Assembly (NCBI RefSeq): GCF_026625985.1
Contig: NZ_CP113116.1
Coordinates: 5,580,001 to 5,644,000, forward strand
Direction: 5' to 3'
Length of the DNA: 64,000 nucleotides
Source: Mycobacterium sp. Aquia_213
GTDB taxonomy: Bacteria > Actinomycetota > Actinomycetes > Mycobacteriales > Mycobacteriaceae
Made by a program: the position numbers and the translations under genes. Shown here piece by piece: positions 43,011-51,103 of this stretch (positions are counted from its first letter, which is position 1; every line of letters starts with the position of its first letter). The notes under the pieces are model-generated. The model was given only the letters and a program-made list of their open reading frames with translations. It made no database searches and had not been told where the DNA came from.

Positions 43011-43877
43011 ATGGGTACGTCAACCGCCAAGTCGCCGCCGACCGCCCGGGTGATGGACGTGCTTGCCGCACTGGCGGATTCGCCGGACGGGCGAACCTCG
43101 GCGGAGCTGGCGAAGACCTGCCGGATCAGCACCTCGACCTGCGCGCTGGTGCTGGCCGAGCTGGAAGGCCGGTCCTGGGTCACCCGGCGCGGGGACCGCC
43201 GTTATTGCCTGGGCAGTGGATTGTTCGGGCTGGTGCACGGGCTGCGGACACAGTTCCCACTGCTGGACCGGGGGCGCGATGCACTGGCCTACCTGCACCA
43301 CACCCTCGGCGCGGGCTGCTCGATGTCGAAGATCGGCGGCCGCCATCTGACCACGGTCGACGCGGTGGGACATGGCACCGACGGCGCACATGCCGTCGGC
43401 CAGCGCTTCCCGATCGATCCGCCGTTCGGACTGGTCGCGATGGCCTGGCGCGACGACGATTCGGTCGCGGCCTGGCTGCAGCGGGTGATGCCGCGTCCGA
43501 CTCGCACCGAAATCGCGCAGCATCAACGGGTACTCGCCGACATTCGCGCCCGCGGCTATGGCGCCTGGCGGTTCGACGACACGCATCAATCGCTGCACCA
43601 TCGCCTGGCCGGGGTGCTCGCGTCGCTGGAGCCGACCGCGCAGGTCACCCGGCAGCTCACCACGCTGATGACAATGGTGACGCTGCAATCGATCACCGAC
43701 ACACTCGAAAAGGACTTGACGTCAACGGAATTTGTTGTGCTGCCAATTTTCGGCCAGGACGGGCAGCCGGAGTACCAAATCGAGATCCATCTGGGCGGCC
43801 CGGCCGGACTGACGCTGGCCACGCTCGACGACGCGCTGCGGCAGGCACAGCAACTGCTTGGCGCCGGGGTGGCCTGA
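43011..43877 (+). CDS. IclR-type transcriptional regulator
   Basis: 288 residues. The N-terminal winged HTH (RVMDVLAALADSPDGRTSAELAKTC then RISTSTCALVLAELEGRSWV, about 13-60) is IclR-like; the C-terminal part has FPIDPPFGLVAMAWRDDDSV where IclR effector domains have their gating segment, but the domain as a whole diverges from the canonical one. ATG 43011 follows AGGGAG at six bases. Likely controls the divergent dehydrogenase. It is followed by pirin 22 bases later, but that gene seems to have its own promoter. Confidence 0.83.
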   Translation: MGTSTAKSPPTARVMDVLAALADSPDGRTSAELAKTCRISTSTCALVLAELEGRSWVTRRGDRRYCLGSGLFGLVHGLRTQFPLLDRGRDALAYLHHTLGAGCSMSKIGGRHLTTVDAVGHGTDGAHAVGQRFPIDPPFGLVAMAWRDDDSVAAWLQRVMPRPTRTEIAQHQRVLADIRARGYGAWRFDDTHQSLHHRLAGVLASLEPTAQVTRQLTTLMTMVTLQSITDTLEKDLTSTEFVVLPIFGQDGQPEYQIEIHLGGPAGLTLATLDDALRQAQQLLGAGVA

Positions 43878-43887
43878 GGAGAGCGAT

Positions 43888-43893
43888 TACGCT
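43888..43893 (+). promoter_or_regulatory. Possible leaderless -10 box of the pirin gene
   Basis: TACGCT, six bases, then ATG 43900. A GAGG two bases before the ATG is too close to be an efficient ribosome site, so leaderless initiation is plausible. Confidence 0.35.
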
Positions 43894-43899
43894 GAGGCC

Positions 43900-44619
43900 A
43901 TGCCTGCCAACTCCGAGATTCGGCGTGCGGCTGACCGGGCTGTCACCACGACGCCGTGGCTGACGTCCAGACATTCGTTCTCGTTCGGCGACCACTATGA
44001 GCCGGAGAACACCCACCACGGGTTGCTGGTGGTGAACAACGACGACGTCGTGGCGGCGGATGCCGGTTTTGATACCCACGCCCACCGGGACATGGAGATC
44101 GTGACGTGGGTGCTGGAAGGCGAATTGACACACCAGGATTCGGCCGGTAACCGCGGCGTGATCTATCCGGGCCTGGCGCAACGGATGTCGGCGGGCAGCG
44201 GGATCCTGCATTCGGAGAAAAACGATTCGTTAACGCAGCCAGTACATTTCGTTCAGATGTGGGTGATCCCCGACGAGAGCGGTATCTCACCCGGCTACCA
44301 GCAGCATGAGATCGGCCACACGGGCGCCGAACTTGTGACGATCGCCTCGGGCATACCCGGGCACGACGCGGCCATCTTGCTGCACAACCGCGGCGCGGCC
44401 CTGCACGGGGCGCGGCTGCAAGCCGGCGACACCGTCATCGCGCCCACCGCCCCCTACCTGCACGTATACGTGCCGCGCGGCCGGCTCACGCTGGACGGGG
44501 CCGGCGAACTCGGCGACGGAGATGCGGCCCGGCTCACCGACGTCGACGGCCCGCGGCTGACGGCGAGCGCGCCGACGGACCTGCTGATCTGGGAGATGCA
44601 CTCAAAGCTGGGCGGCTAG
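43900..44619 (+). CDS. Pirin-like cupin protein (Rv0181c type)
   Basis: 239-residue bicupin. N-terminal cupin with SRHSFSFGDHYEPENTHHG and the metal-binding cluster DTHAHRDMEIVTWVLEGEL followed by HQDS and RMSAGSGILHSEKN; the His/Glu residues typical for pirin metal binding are present. The C-terminal cupin is degenerate. Pirins act as quercetinase-like dioxygenases or transcriptional cofactors; the role here is unknown. Core gene conserved next to Rv0180c. Confidence 0.9.
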   Translation: MPANSEIRRAADRAVTTTPWLTSRHSFSFGDHYEPENTHHGLLVVNNDDVVAADAGFDTHAHRDMEIVTWVLEGELTHQDSAGNRGVIYPGLAQRMSAGSGILHSEKNDSLTQPVHFVQMWVIPDESGISPGYQQHEIGHTGAELVTIASGIPGHDAAILLHNRGAALHGARLQAGDTVIAPTAPYLHVYVPRGRLTLDGAGELGDGDAARLTDVDGPRLTASAPTDLLIWEMHSKLGG

Positions 44620-44654
44620 ACCCAATAGAGTGGGCATGACAGACAGGAGCCGGG

Positions 44655-46073
44655 ATGTCGAAAGCCCAACCGCGGCACGCGGTGCCGAACCCGAAGCACA
44701 ACGCAAAAGCACTGAAAACAGTGCAGTTCTGGGCGTTGCCGATCGGCGCCACGCTGGCCCTGATGTCGGCGCTCTGTGCGCTGTATCTCGGCGGCATCTT
44801 GAATCCGACCACCAACCTGCGCCACTTCCCGATCGCCGTGGTGAACGAGGACGCCGGAACCGCCGGCCCGAAAATCGTCGACGGCCTGCTCTCCGCGCTG
44901 GATAAGAACAAGTTCGAAATCAAGGTCGTGTCGCACGACGAGGCCAAACGGCTACTGGACCGTGCTCAGGCGTACGGCGAATTGGTTATTCCGCCCACGT
45001 TCTCGTCGAATCTGCGCGAGTACGGTGCGAGCGCGGTCACGCCCACCAAGGCCGAGCGGCCCTCGGTCACGATCTTCACCAACCCCCGAGCGGGCACGTT
45101 GGGCGCCGGCATCGCCGGGCAGACCCTGACCCAAGCCATGGCTGTCGCCAATACCAAAGTGGGACAGTATCTTTCGTCTGAAGTCGCCCAAGAGACCGGC
45201 GGGGCGCCGCTGACCGGTGCGTCCCAATCGGGATTGGCCAGCCCGATCGATATCAAATCAGCCGTGTACAACCCGCTACCCAACGGCACGGGCAACGGAC
45301 TGTCGGCGTTCTACTACGCATTGCTGTTGTTGCTGGCCGGGTTCACCGGCAGCATTGTCGTGTCCACCCTGGTGGACTCTTTGCTCGGATACGTGCCGGC
45401 CGAATGGGGTCCGGTGTATCGATTTGCCGAGCAGGCCAACATCTCTCGCTTCCGCACGTTGTTGGTGAAGTGGGGAATCATGCTGGTGCTGGCCTTGCTC
45501 ACGTCGGGCGTCTACCTGGCCATAGCCCACGGACTCGGCATGCCGATTACGCACGGCTGGGAGTTGTGGGCGTACGGCGTGTTTGCGATCGTCGCGGTGG
45601 GTGTGACGTCCAGCTCGCTGATCGCGGTGCTGGGCTCGATGGGCTTGCTGTTCAGCATGCTGGTTTTCGTCATCCTCGGGTTGCCGTCGGCCGGCGCCAC
45701 CGTGCCGCTGCAAGCGGTGCCGCCGTTCTTCCGCTGGCTGGCCGAGTTCGAACCGATGCACCAGGTGTTCTTGGGTGTGCGGTCGCTGTTGTATCTGAAC
45801 GGCGACGGGGAGGCCGGCCTCTCGCAGGCGTTGTTGATGACGTCGATCGGGCTGGTCATCGGCCTGTTGGTGGGCGGCATCGTCACCCGCATGTACGACC
45901 GCAGCGGGTTCCACCGGATTCCCGGCGCCATCGGCGTGGCGATCGCCGAGGCGCACCAAGCCCAACACCAATCGCAACAGAAGGCGCGCGCGGGCAAGCA
46001 CGAAAGTTCGGGCGAACCCACCGACGCCGACTCCGCCGAGCCGGATCCCGAAAGCGTAAGCAAGCAAACGTAA
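44655..46073 (+). CDS. YhgE/Pip-like membrane protein (Rv0180c type)
   Basis: 472 residues. A basic N-terminus, TM1 (FWALPIGATLALMSALCALYLG, about 25-46), a large extracytoplasmic domain (about 55-215, FPIAVVNEDAG typical of the family), then five or six TM segments up to about 430 and a hydrophilic Gln/Lys/Glu-rich tail. This is the ABC-2-type permease-like fold seen in YhgE/Pip (DUF3533) proteins. M. tuberculosis homologue about 452 residues; its role is not established. ATG 44655 has AGGAG five bases upstream. Confidence 0.87.
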   Translation: MSKAQPRHAVPNPKHNAKALKTVQFWALPIGATLALMSALCALYLGGILNPTTNLRHFPIAVVNEDAGTAGPKIVDGLLSALDKNKFEIKVVSHDEAKRLLDRAQAYGELVIPPTFSSNLREYGASAVTPTKAERPSVTIFTNPRAGTLGAGIAGQTLTQAMAVANTKVGQYLSSEVAQETGGAPLTGASQSGLASPIDIKSAVYNPLPNGTGNGLSAFYYALLLLLAGFTGSIVVSTLVDSLLGYVPAEWGPVYRFAEQANISRFRTLLVKWGIMLVLALLTSGVYLAIAHGLGMPITHGWELWAYGVFAIVAVGVTSSSLIAVLGSMGLLFSMLVFVILGLPSAGATVPLQAVPPFFRWLAEFEPMHQVFLGVRSLLYLNGDGEAGLSQALLMTSIGLVIGLLVGGIVTRMYDRSGFHRIPGAIGVAIAEAHQAQHQSQQKARAGKHESSGEPTDADSAEPDPESVSKQT

Positions 46074-46112
46074 TTCGCGCGCGGCCTAAGTGTCACACGT
46101 TTGTTATTTATG

Positions 46113-46141
46113 TTGACAGTGGGGCTTATGTGACTGATGCT
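46113..46141 (+). promoter_or_regulatory. Candidate SigA promoter for lprO
   Basis: Perfect -35 TTGACA (46113-46118), 17 bases, GATGCT (46136-46141). It lies in a locally AT-rich gap of 106 bases before the lprO GTG. Confidence 0.45.
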
Positions 46142-46179
46142 GTGAATGTTGCATCCAGTTAAGGGCCGAAAGGGCTGCC

Positions 46180-47262
46180 GTGCTGACACGACGCACCGGG
46201 CTGCGCCGACTGGCGGCCAGCCTCACGGCGATGTTCGCCTGCACCCTGTTGACGAGCACCGTCGGGCCACCCGTCGCCCACGCCGCTGACGCCCGCGAAC
46301 TCCTGGCCAGCGCGATCGGCGCCACCAAGGGCTCGTATCTGGTCTACAACTTCGGCCCCGGCCACCCCACGCCGCTGATGGACGCCAGCGGTCGCTGGTA
46401 TGAGATGAACAACGGCGGCCACCTGATGATCATCAAGAACGCGGCGGGACGCCTGTCCCCGCATCTGCTGGTCGACACGCACCGGGGTGACCAAGCGCGC
46501 TGCGAGAGCAACCCCGGGGCCCGCACCGGCGAGGGGTTGATGCAGGCCTCCGAGCTCTATACGCCGCTTAACGCGTGGCAACGGATGGGGCAGCCGACCA
46601 TCGCGATCAACGCCAACTTCTTCGACGTGCGCGGACAGAAGGCCGGTTCGTGGCGTCAGACCAGCTGCAGCTCGCCGCTCGGCGCCTTCATTGACAACAC
46701 CAATGGACAGGGCCGCGCCAACCAGGCGGTCACCGGCACCTTGGCCTACCCCGGCAAGCAAGGGCTCTCCGGCGGCGGCGAGAGCTGGTCCTCGTTGACG
46801 ACGATGATCCTGCCGTCCGGCGGTGCGCCGTATGTGGTGTGGCCGCGCAGCAAGAACGACTACGACGCCGCCACCCCGGTGGTGGCCGACCTGCTCAACA
46901 AGAACGAGAAGTTCGTCGCGGTGTCCGGGATCGGGCTGCTGGGCCCCGGCGAGACTCAGCAGCTGCGCGACGGTGGCCCCAGCGCGGCGCGAACGGCCCT
47001 GGCCTATGTCAAGCAGCGCGACGAGATGTACATCTTCGAGGGCGGCAGCTACACCCCGGACAACATGCAGGACCTGTTCCGCGGCCTGGGCAGCGACACC
47101 GCGATCCTGCTGGACGGCGGCGGCTCGTCGGCGATCGTGTTGCGCCGCGACACCGGCGGCATGTGGGCCGGTGCGGGGTCGCCGCGCGGGTCGTGCGACA
47201 CCCGTCAGGTGCTGTGCGACTCCCACGAACGCGCGTTGCCCAGCTGGCTGGCCTTCAACTAA
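46180..47262 (+). CDS. lprO: Exported phosphodiester glycosidase-domain protein LprO
   Basis: 360-residue secreted protein with a signal peptide (RRLAASLTAMFACTLL ... VAHA, cleavage near residue 35). A Cys at about 20 gives only a weak lipobox (MFAC), so lipoprotein status is doubtful here. The body is a NAGPA/phosphodiester glycosidase domain: AINANFFDVRGQKAG, then FEGGSYTPDNMQDLF and ILLDGGGSSAIVLRR. Such domains cleave phosphodiester-linked sugars; the mycobacterial substrate is unknown. GTG 46180 has AAAGGG upstream. The stop overlaps the convergent DUF1275 gene by four bases. Confidence 0.87.
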   Translation: MLTRRTGLRRLAASLTAMFACTLLTSTVGPPVAHAADARELLASAIGATKGSYLVYNFGPGHPTPLMDASGRWYEMNNGGHLMIIKNAAGRLSPHLLVDTHRGDQARCESNPGARTGEGLMQASELYTPLNAWQRMGQPTIAINANFFDVRGQKAGSWRQTSCSSPLGAFIDNTNGQGRANQAVTGTLAYPGKQGLSGGGESWSSLTTMILPSGGAPYVVWPRSKNDYDAATPVVADLLNKNEKFVAVSGIGLLGPGETQQLRDGGPSAARTALAYVKQRDEMYIFEGGSYTPDNMQDLFRGLGSDTAILLDGGGSSAIVLRRDTGGMWAGAGSPRGSCDTRQVLCDSHERALPSWLAFN

Positions 47263-47978
47263 CCGTCAGCCGGCTCGGCAGTCGCGGCCACCGCGGATTC
47301 CGTAGCGGGAGGCCCGAACCGGAAGATCAACAGGCTGGCCGCCACCAGGACCGCGATGAAGGTGAACACCGGAGCGATCACGAACCGTGAGATCGTCGCG
47401 CCGGAGAACGCACCGGCGCACATCGTCAAAACGACAGTGAGACGCAGCTTTTCGCGAGCACCCGTCCCACCGGACAGTCGGCTGTCCATACCGAGACTGA
47501 CGATCGTCGCCGTCAAGACGGTGGTGGAGAGCTCTTGGATGCCGAATTGGCGCGCGCTCGAATGCTGCAGGCCGAACGTCACCGCGAGTAAGCCGATCAC
47601 GATGAGTTTGGTGTCGTCGTGATAGCGCAGCACACCGGAGCCGGCCAGGATCGACAACACCGTCAGCAACACGATCTCCAACGACAGGACGATGGTGATC
47701 CACGGGCGCGTCCGACTACCGAAATAGCGGGTCAGCCTGCCGCTGAGGATGGTGGTGATGACGAAAGTGGGCAACGCCACGACAACCGCGGTCAAGTCGA
47801 CGTTGGTTCGCGGAGCGAGCCAAAAGCCAAGGAAGATCACGTTGCCGGTCATATTCGCGACGAACACGTGGCCAAGAACCAAGACGCTGATCGCGTCGGC
47901 CAACCCGGTGGCAAAGGTCAGCAGCAACAGCGCCACGACGGTCGATCGCTCGGATACCGGCGAGGCCTTGAATTCCAC
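47259..47978 (-). CDS. DUF1275 (YoaK-like) membrane protein
   Basis: 239 residues with six hydrophobic segments and the family motif FATGLADAISVLVLGHVFVANMTGN near 22-46, plus FGLQHSSARQFGIQELSTTVLTATI near 145-169. Function of DUF1275 unknown. The GTG start is preceded at exactly seven bases by TATACT, a near-consensus -10, so it is probably leaderless. It lies between lprO and mam1D and is an insertion relative to M. tuberculosis. Confidence 0.87.
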   Translation of the reverse strand: MEFKASPVSERSTVVALLLLTFATGLADAISVLVLGHVFVANMTGNVIFLGFWLAPRTNVDLTAVVVALPTFVITTILSGRLTRYFGSRTRPWITIVLSLEIVLLTVLSILAGSGVLRYHDDTKLIVIGLLAVTFGLQHSSARQFGIQELSTTVLTATIVSLGMDSRLSGGTGAREKLRLTVVLTMCAGAFSGATISRFVIAPVFTFIAVLVAASLLIFRFGPPATESAVAATAEPADG

Positions 47979-47985
47979 GGCTCGG

Positions 47986-47991
47986 AGTATA
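47986..47991 (-). promoter_or_regulatory. Leaderless -10 box of the DUF1275 gene
   Basis: TATACT, seven bases, GTG at 47978. The best of the TAnnnT-N7-start cases in this window. Confidence 0.6.
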
Positions 47992-48016
47992 TTTCGGCGA
48001 TCTCGGTTCGGCCGGG

Positions 48017-48742
48017 CTACGTACGCGGGGTCAGATCCAGCGAGGTCACGGTCGTCATCCTGGTCACCAGCCAGCGCCCGTTCGCGCGCTTCATGAACAG
48101 CCGATAGGACAGGTACTTCAGCGCCGGGATGTTCTTGGTCAGCGGGCTGGTCGAGGTGGTGTTGGTATACACGATGACGACCGCGTTCGGGCCGTCCAGC
48201 GATTCGACCGCCGCGCCGGTGACTTGGGTTTTGTTGGTGATCTGGGCTTGCTTGTTCGGGGCCACGATGGCGTCGACGAATTTTCGGTATTGGGCCTCGA
48301 AGTCACCGCCGAGGTAGGCCGACGCGCGATCGGCGAGGCCGTCCATATTCTCCGGCGTGTAGGTCCACAGCGTCGTGATCGCATTGGCCGCGGTGCGAGC
48401 CACCTTGAGCTTGGTCGCCGCCGCGGCGCGGTCGGCCAGATAGGGCTGCATCGTCGCGCCCGCGAACGCCGCGGAGCCAACGAACAGTAAGGCGGCCACC
48501 ACCACGACGATGGCCATCCATCTCCCGGCCAGCAGTTTGCGCCGCTTGCGGCCACCCTCTTCAGTCGCAGTTTCGGACTCATCGGTGTCGGCTTCGATCT
48601 CATCCGTGGTGTCCACGGCGGCCTCACCGGCCGGTTTGGTGCCGGATTCCGTTGCCGTGGAGCTGTTTTCGTTGTCCTCGGCGACGTCGTCGGAGGCCGC
48701 CTCGGCGGTCAGATCACCTGCAGCAGGCTGCTTATCTTCCAC
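48017..48742 (-). CDS. mam1D: Mce-associated membrane protein Mam1D
   Basis: 241 residues, homologue of Rv0178, last gene of the mce1 operon. An acidic, Thr/Ser/Glu-rich cytosolic region (about 1-70), a basic stop (GGRKRRKLLAGRW), one TM segment (MAIVVVVAALLFVGSAAFAGA, about 77-97) and an extracytoplasmic Mam domain ending GRWLVTRMTTVTSLDLTPRT. GTG 48742 is chosen for AAGGG just upstream; it overlaps the mam1C 3' end by 34 bases. Confidence 0.87.
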   Translation of the reverse strand: MEDKQPAAGDLTAEAASDDVAEDNENSSTATESGTKPAGEAAVDTTDEIEADTDESETATEEGGRKRRKLLAGRWMAIVVVVAALLFVGSAAFAGATMQPYLADRAAAATKLKVARTAANAITTLWTYTPENMDGLADRASAYLGGDFEAQYRKFVDAIVAPNKQAQITNKTQVTGAAVESLDGPNAVVIVYTNTTSTSPLTKNIPALKYLSYRLFMKRANGRWLVTRMTTVTSLDLTPRT

Positions 48743-49266
48743 TGATTCCCTTCCCGCGTAGCAGTTGCCGTCCAACGATTCGTGTTCTCGAATACCTGCT
48801 TCTGATCCGGCGACTTGGACGTGACTTCGGTCGCCACCATCACGGTAGCGCTGCCATCGTCGTTCCACCGTTCCACGGCCGCGCCGAGGATGCTGCCGGT
48901 CGCGGGCTCCGCGCGCGCGACCTGCAGCAGAATCTCGTTGGCCTTGTCGTGATACTGCTTGGCGAAATCGCCTGTCGCCTGGGCCATTATCCGCATGACG
49001 TAGTCGTTCGCGTGATAGGGGTCAAGAGAGGTGAACTGCGTCATGAACCCCGTCACGTAGTTGAGCACCTCGCGGTCTTTGGACGCGGTGTGCTCACGGG
49101 ATTGATGGGAGATCAGCATCAGGGTGGCGAGCGTGATCGCCGCGGTCATCAGCACCGCGGCGACCGCACCGGCAGCGGGTAACCCCCACGGCCGGCGCTG
49201 GATCTGCGGATCCGTCGCGACGAGCAGCGCGCCCTCGCCGGGCTCAAACTTGCGGCGGGGGCTCAT
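48709..49266 (-). CDS. mam1C: Mce-associated membrane protein Mam1C
   Basis: 185 residues, homologue of Rv0177 (184). Short basic N-terminus, one TM segment (LPAAGAVAAVLMTAAITLATLMLIS, about 29-53) and a VirB8/Mam-like domain with VLNYVTGFMTQFTSLDPYHANDYV and NQWKISSLLQVI at the end. ATG 49266 overlaps the mam1B stop as ATGA, which decides it against an ATG 19 codons upstream. Confidence 0.88.
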   Translation of the reverse strand: MSPRRKFEPGEGALLVATDPQIQRRPWGLPAAGAVAAVLMTAAITLATLMLISHQSREHTASKDREVLNYVTGFMTQFTSLDPYHANDYVMRIMAQATGDFAKQYHDKANEILLQVARAEPATGSILGAAVERWNDDGSATVMVATEVTSKSPDQKQVFENTNRWTATATREGNQWKISSLLQVI

Positions 49267-50228
49267 TTTCCGTTCCCCGACGGTTTCGGTTTGGTCAGCA
49301 CGGTGAGGTTGTCGACCAGCCAATGGCCGCCGGCGTCCTTGACGAAACTCACCCGGACGGTTGCGGTGATGTACCGCTCCTCGGGCGCCGCGCCGCGCCG
49401 CCCCTGCATGAACAACAGCATCGTCGCCCGATCCGGCGACGCCGACTCGATCGAGCCGTCGGTCACCCAGTACTCGTTGATGACCGGGTTGCCCTTTTGG
49501 ACGATGTCCTGCTGCGCCTTGAGCTGGCCACGATAATTGTCGGTCGCCAGCGACTGGGCACGCACGAAATCGTCATGCAACGACTTCGGGTCGTACGTCA
49601 GCATTTGCGCGACGATCTTCGGTCCCTGTATCGCGATCTGGGCCCGCGTTTGATCGGTCGCCTGATCGCGGGAGTACACCACCCCATAGCTGACGACGGC
49701 ACCCGCCACGCATAGCCCGGTCGCACTGAGCACCGCGATGATCGTCCACCGCCGAAGGTCCGATCGCGGCGTTTCCGAGCTCCGCACTTCGGTACGCAGC
49801 AACATGTCGGCGAAGGTGCGGCGCTGCGAATCCCACAGCGGCCAAAGCCATCCCACCACCGACACAGTGTCGAGCAGATGAGCAACGTCGCGCAGCAGCA
49901 GGCCCCACGCGCCGATGGCGCCGCCGTCGCGGTGCACCACCGCGATTCCACACAGTGCGCGTCCCAGGCTCCAGCCGAAGATGGTCGGCAACAGCAACCG
50001 GTTGACCAGCATGGCCAGCACGGCGGTCCCGAGAACGCAGCTGCTCAGCCACCACCACGCGCCGCGCGCCGGCACGGTGAACGACACCAACGCCATCGTC
50101 GTCGCCACGGCGGCGGCCGGCAGGACGTCGATCGCGAACGCGCACGCGCGAATATGCCAGGGCGCCAAGGCATTCTGCGATGACACTTGGGGGGCCGTGG
50201 TCTGAGTCTCCTCGACCACCAGCGTCAC
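49263..50228 (-). CDS. mam1B: RDD/Mce-associated membrane protein Mam1B
   Basis: 321 residues (Rv0176 about 322). The N-terminal RDD domain has three or four TM segments (APWHIRACAFAIDVLPAAAVATT, FGWSLGRALCGIAVVHRDGG, RRTFADMLLRTEV), followed by another TM (WTIIAVLSATGLCVAGAVVSYG) and a Mam-type periplasmic domain ending GGHWLVDNLTVLTK. A fusion of RDD and Mam modules normal for this gene. Starts with GTG overlapping the mam1A stop (GTGA). Confidence 0.9.
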   Translation of the reverse strand: MTLVVEETQTTAPQVSSQNALAPWHIRACAFAIDVLPAAAVATTMALVSFTVPARGAWWWLSSCVLGTAVLAMLVNRLLLPTIFGWSLGRALCGIAVVHRDGGAIGAWGLLLRDVAHLLDTVSVVGWLWPLWDSQRRTFADMLLRTEVRSSETPRSDLRRWTIIAVLSATGLCVAGAVVSYGVVYSRDQATDQTRAQIAIQGPKIVAQMLTYDPKSLHDDFVRAQSLATDNYRGQLKAQQDIVQKGNPVINEYWVTDGSIESASPDRATMLLFMQGRRGAAPEERYITATVRVSFVKDAGGHWLVDNLTVLTKPKPSGNGK

Positions 50229-51103
50229 TTCGTCACCTGGTCGAGCCTGGCGATCCGGTACTGGCCTTCGTCCAGCGCCATCTTCACCCGCAGCCGGTAG
50301 CCGGTCTCGTTCTCTGATTGCTCGGTGGCCACCTTGACCCGCATCGCCACGAGCACCTCGATCGAACCGTCTTTGTTGTTGCGCTCGACGGCGGCCCGGA
50401 CATCGGCGACCTGAACGTGGATATTGGCGGACTGGTAGGCCTGCACGAGCATGCCGGTGTAGACCATGGCCTGTTCACGGAAGGCACCGGTGCCGCACTC
50501 GATGATCTTCTGCTCGCTGGCGATCATCGCGTTGGTGTCGGGCGCCTGCGTCGCCGACACGCATTCGATCGCCGCCTTGAGCGCCGCGGCGTTGTTGCGC
50601 GCGATTGCCTGGCTCTCGTGGTGGTAGCGCAGCGCCAGGTAGCCGCCGGTGCCGACGGCACCGGCCAGCAGGACGAGGGCGGCGGCGATGCCGGCCAGCC
50701 ACGCGCGGCCCAGGGCCGACGGGGGGCGCCCGGAACCATCCGCCTCGGCCGCGGCGTCGGCATCGTCGTGATCGCCGTCGGCCTCCGGCTGTTCGGCATC
50801 GTCTGCTGCGGGCTCGGATTCGGCTTCGGCCTCCGGTTGTTCCGGGGCCGCGGCTTCCGGGGTGGCTTCGGGTTCGGGGTCCGGCGAATCCGGCGCCGTC
50901 ACCTCGGCGCCGGCCTGGTCGGCTTCGACCTCGGAGTTGGTCTGGTCGGCTCCGTCCTCGGATTCAGACGAATCCTCGGCCGTCACCTCCGGGTTTGTCT
51001 CGTCGGTGACGTCGTCCGAGTCCTTCGGCCGTCTCCGACGCAGACGACTAAGCATCGACATCGGTGGTGGGTTCAGCCGGCTGGCGCCAGCATCTCCTTC
51101 CAT
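50225..51103 (-). CDS. mam1A: Mce-associated membrane protein Mam1A
   Basis: 292 residues; Rv0175 is about 213, the difference being an acidic Glu/Asp/Pro/Ala-rich cytosolic stretch (about 25-125). One TM segment (AWLAGIAAALVLLAGAVGTGGYLAL, about 133-157), then the Mam domain with CVSATQAPDTNAMIASEQKIIECG (two Cys, possible disulfide) and GQYRIARLDQVTK at the end. ATG 51103 has AGGAG (51111-51115) seven bases upstream and overlaps mce1F by 31 bases; an ATG at 51061 just after the mce1F stop lacks a ribosome site and is the alternative. Confidence 0.85.
   Translation of the reverse strand: MEGDAGASRLNPPPMSMLSRLRRRRPKDSDDVTDETNPEVTAEDSSESEDGADQTNSEVEADQAGAEVTAPDSPDPEPEATPEAAAPEQPEAEAESEPAADDAEQPEADGDHDDADAAAEADGSGRPPSALGRAWLAGIAAALVLLAGAVGTGGYLALRYHHESQAIARNNAAALKAAIECVSATQAPDTNAMIASEQKIIECGTGAFREQAMVYTGMLVQAYQSANIHVQVADVRAAVERNNKDGSIEVLVAMRVKVATEQSENETGYRLRVKMALDEGQYRIARLDQVTK

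Noticed and set aside
46230..46245. Lipobox in LprO
   Set aside because: The residues before the Cys (MFA) fit the lipobox poorly and a normal signal peptidase I site (AHA) follows; noted in the gene entry but not called.
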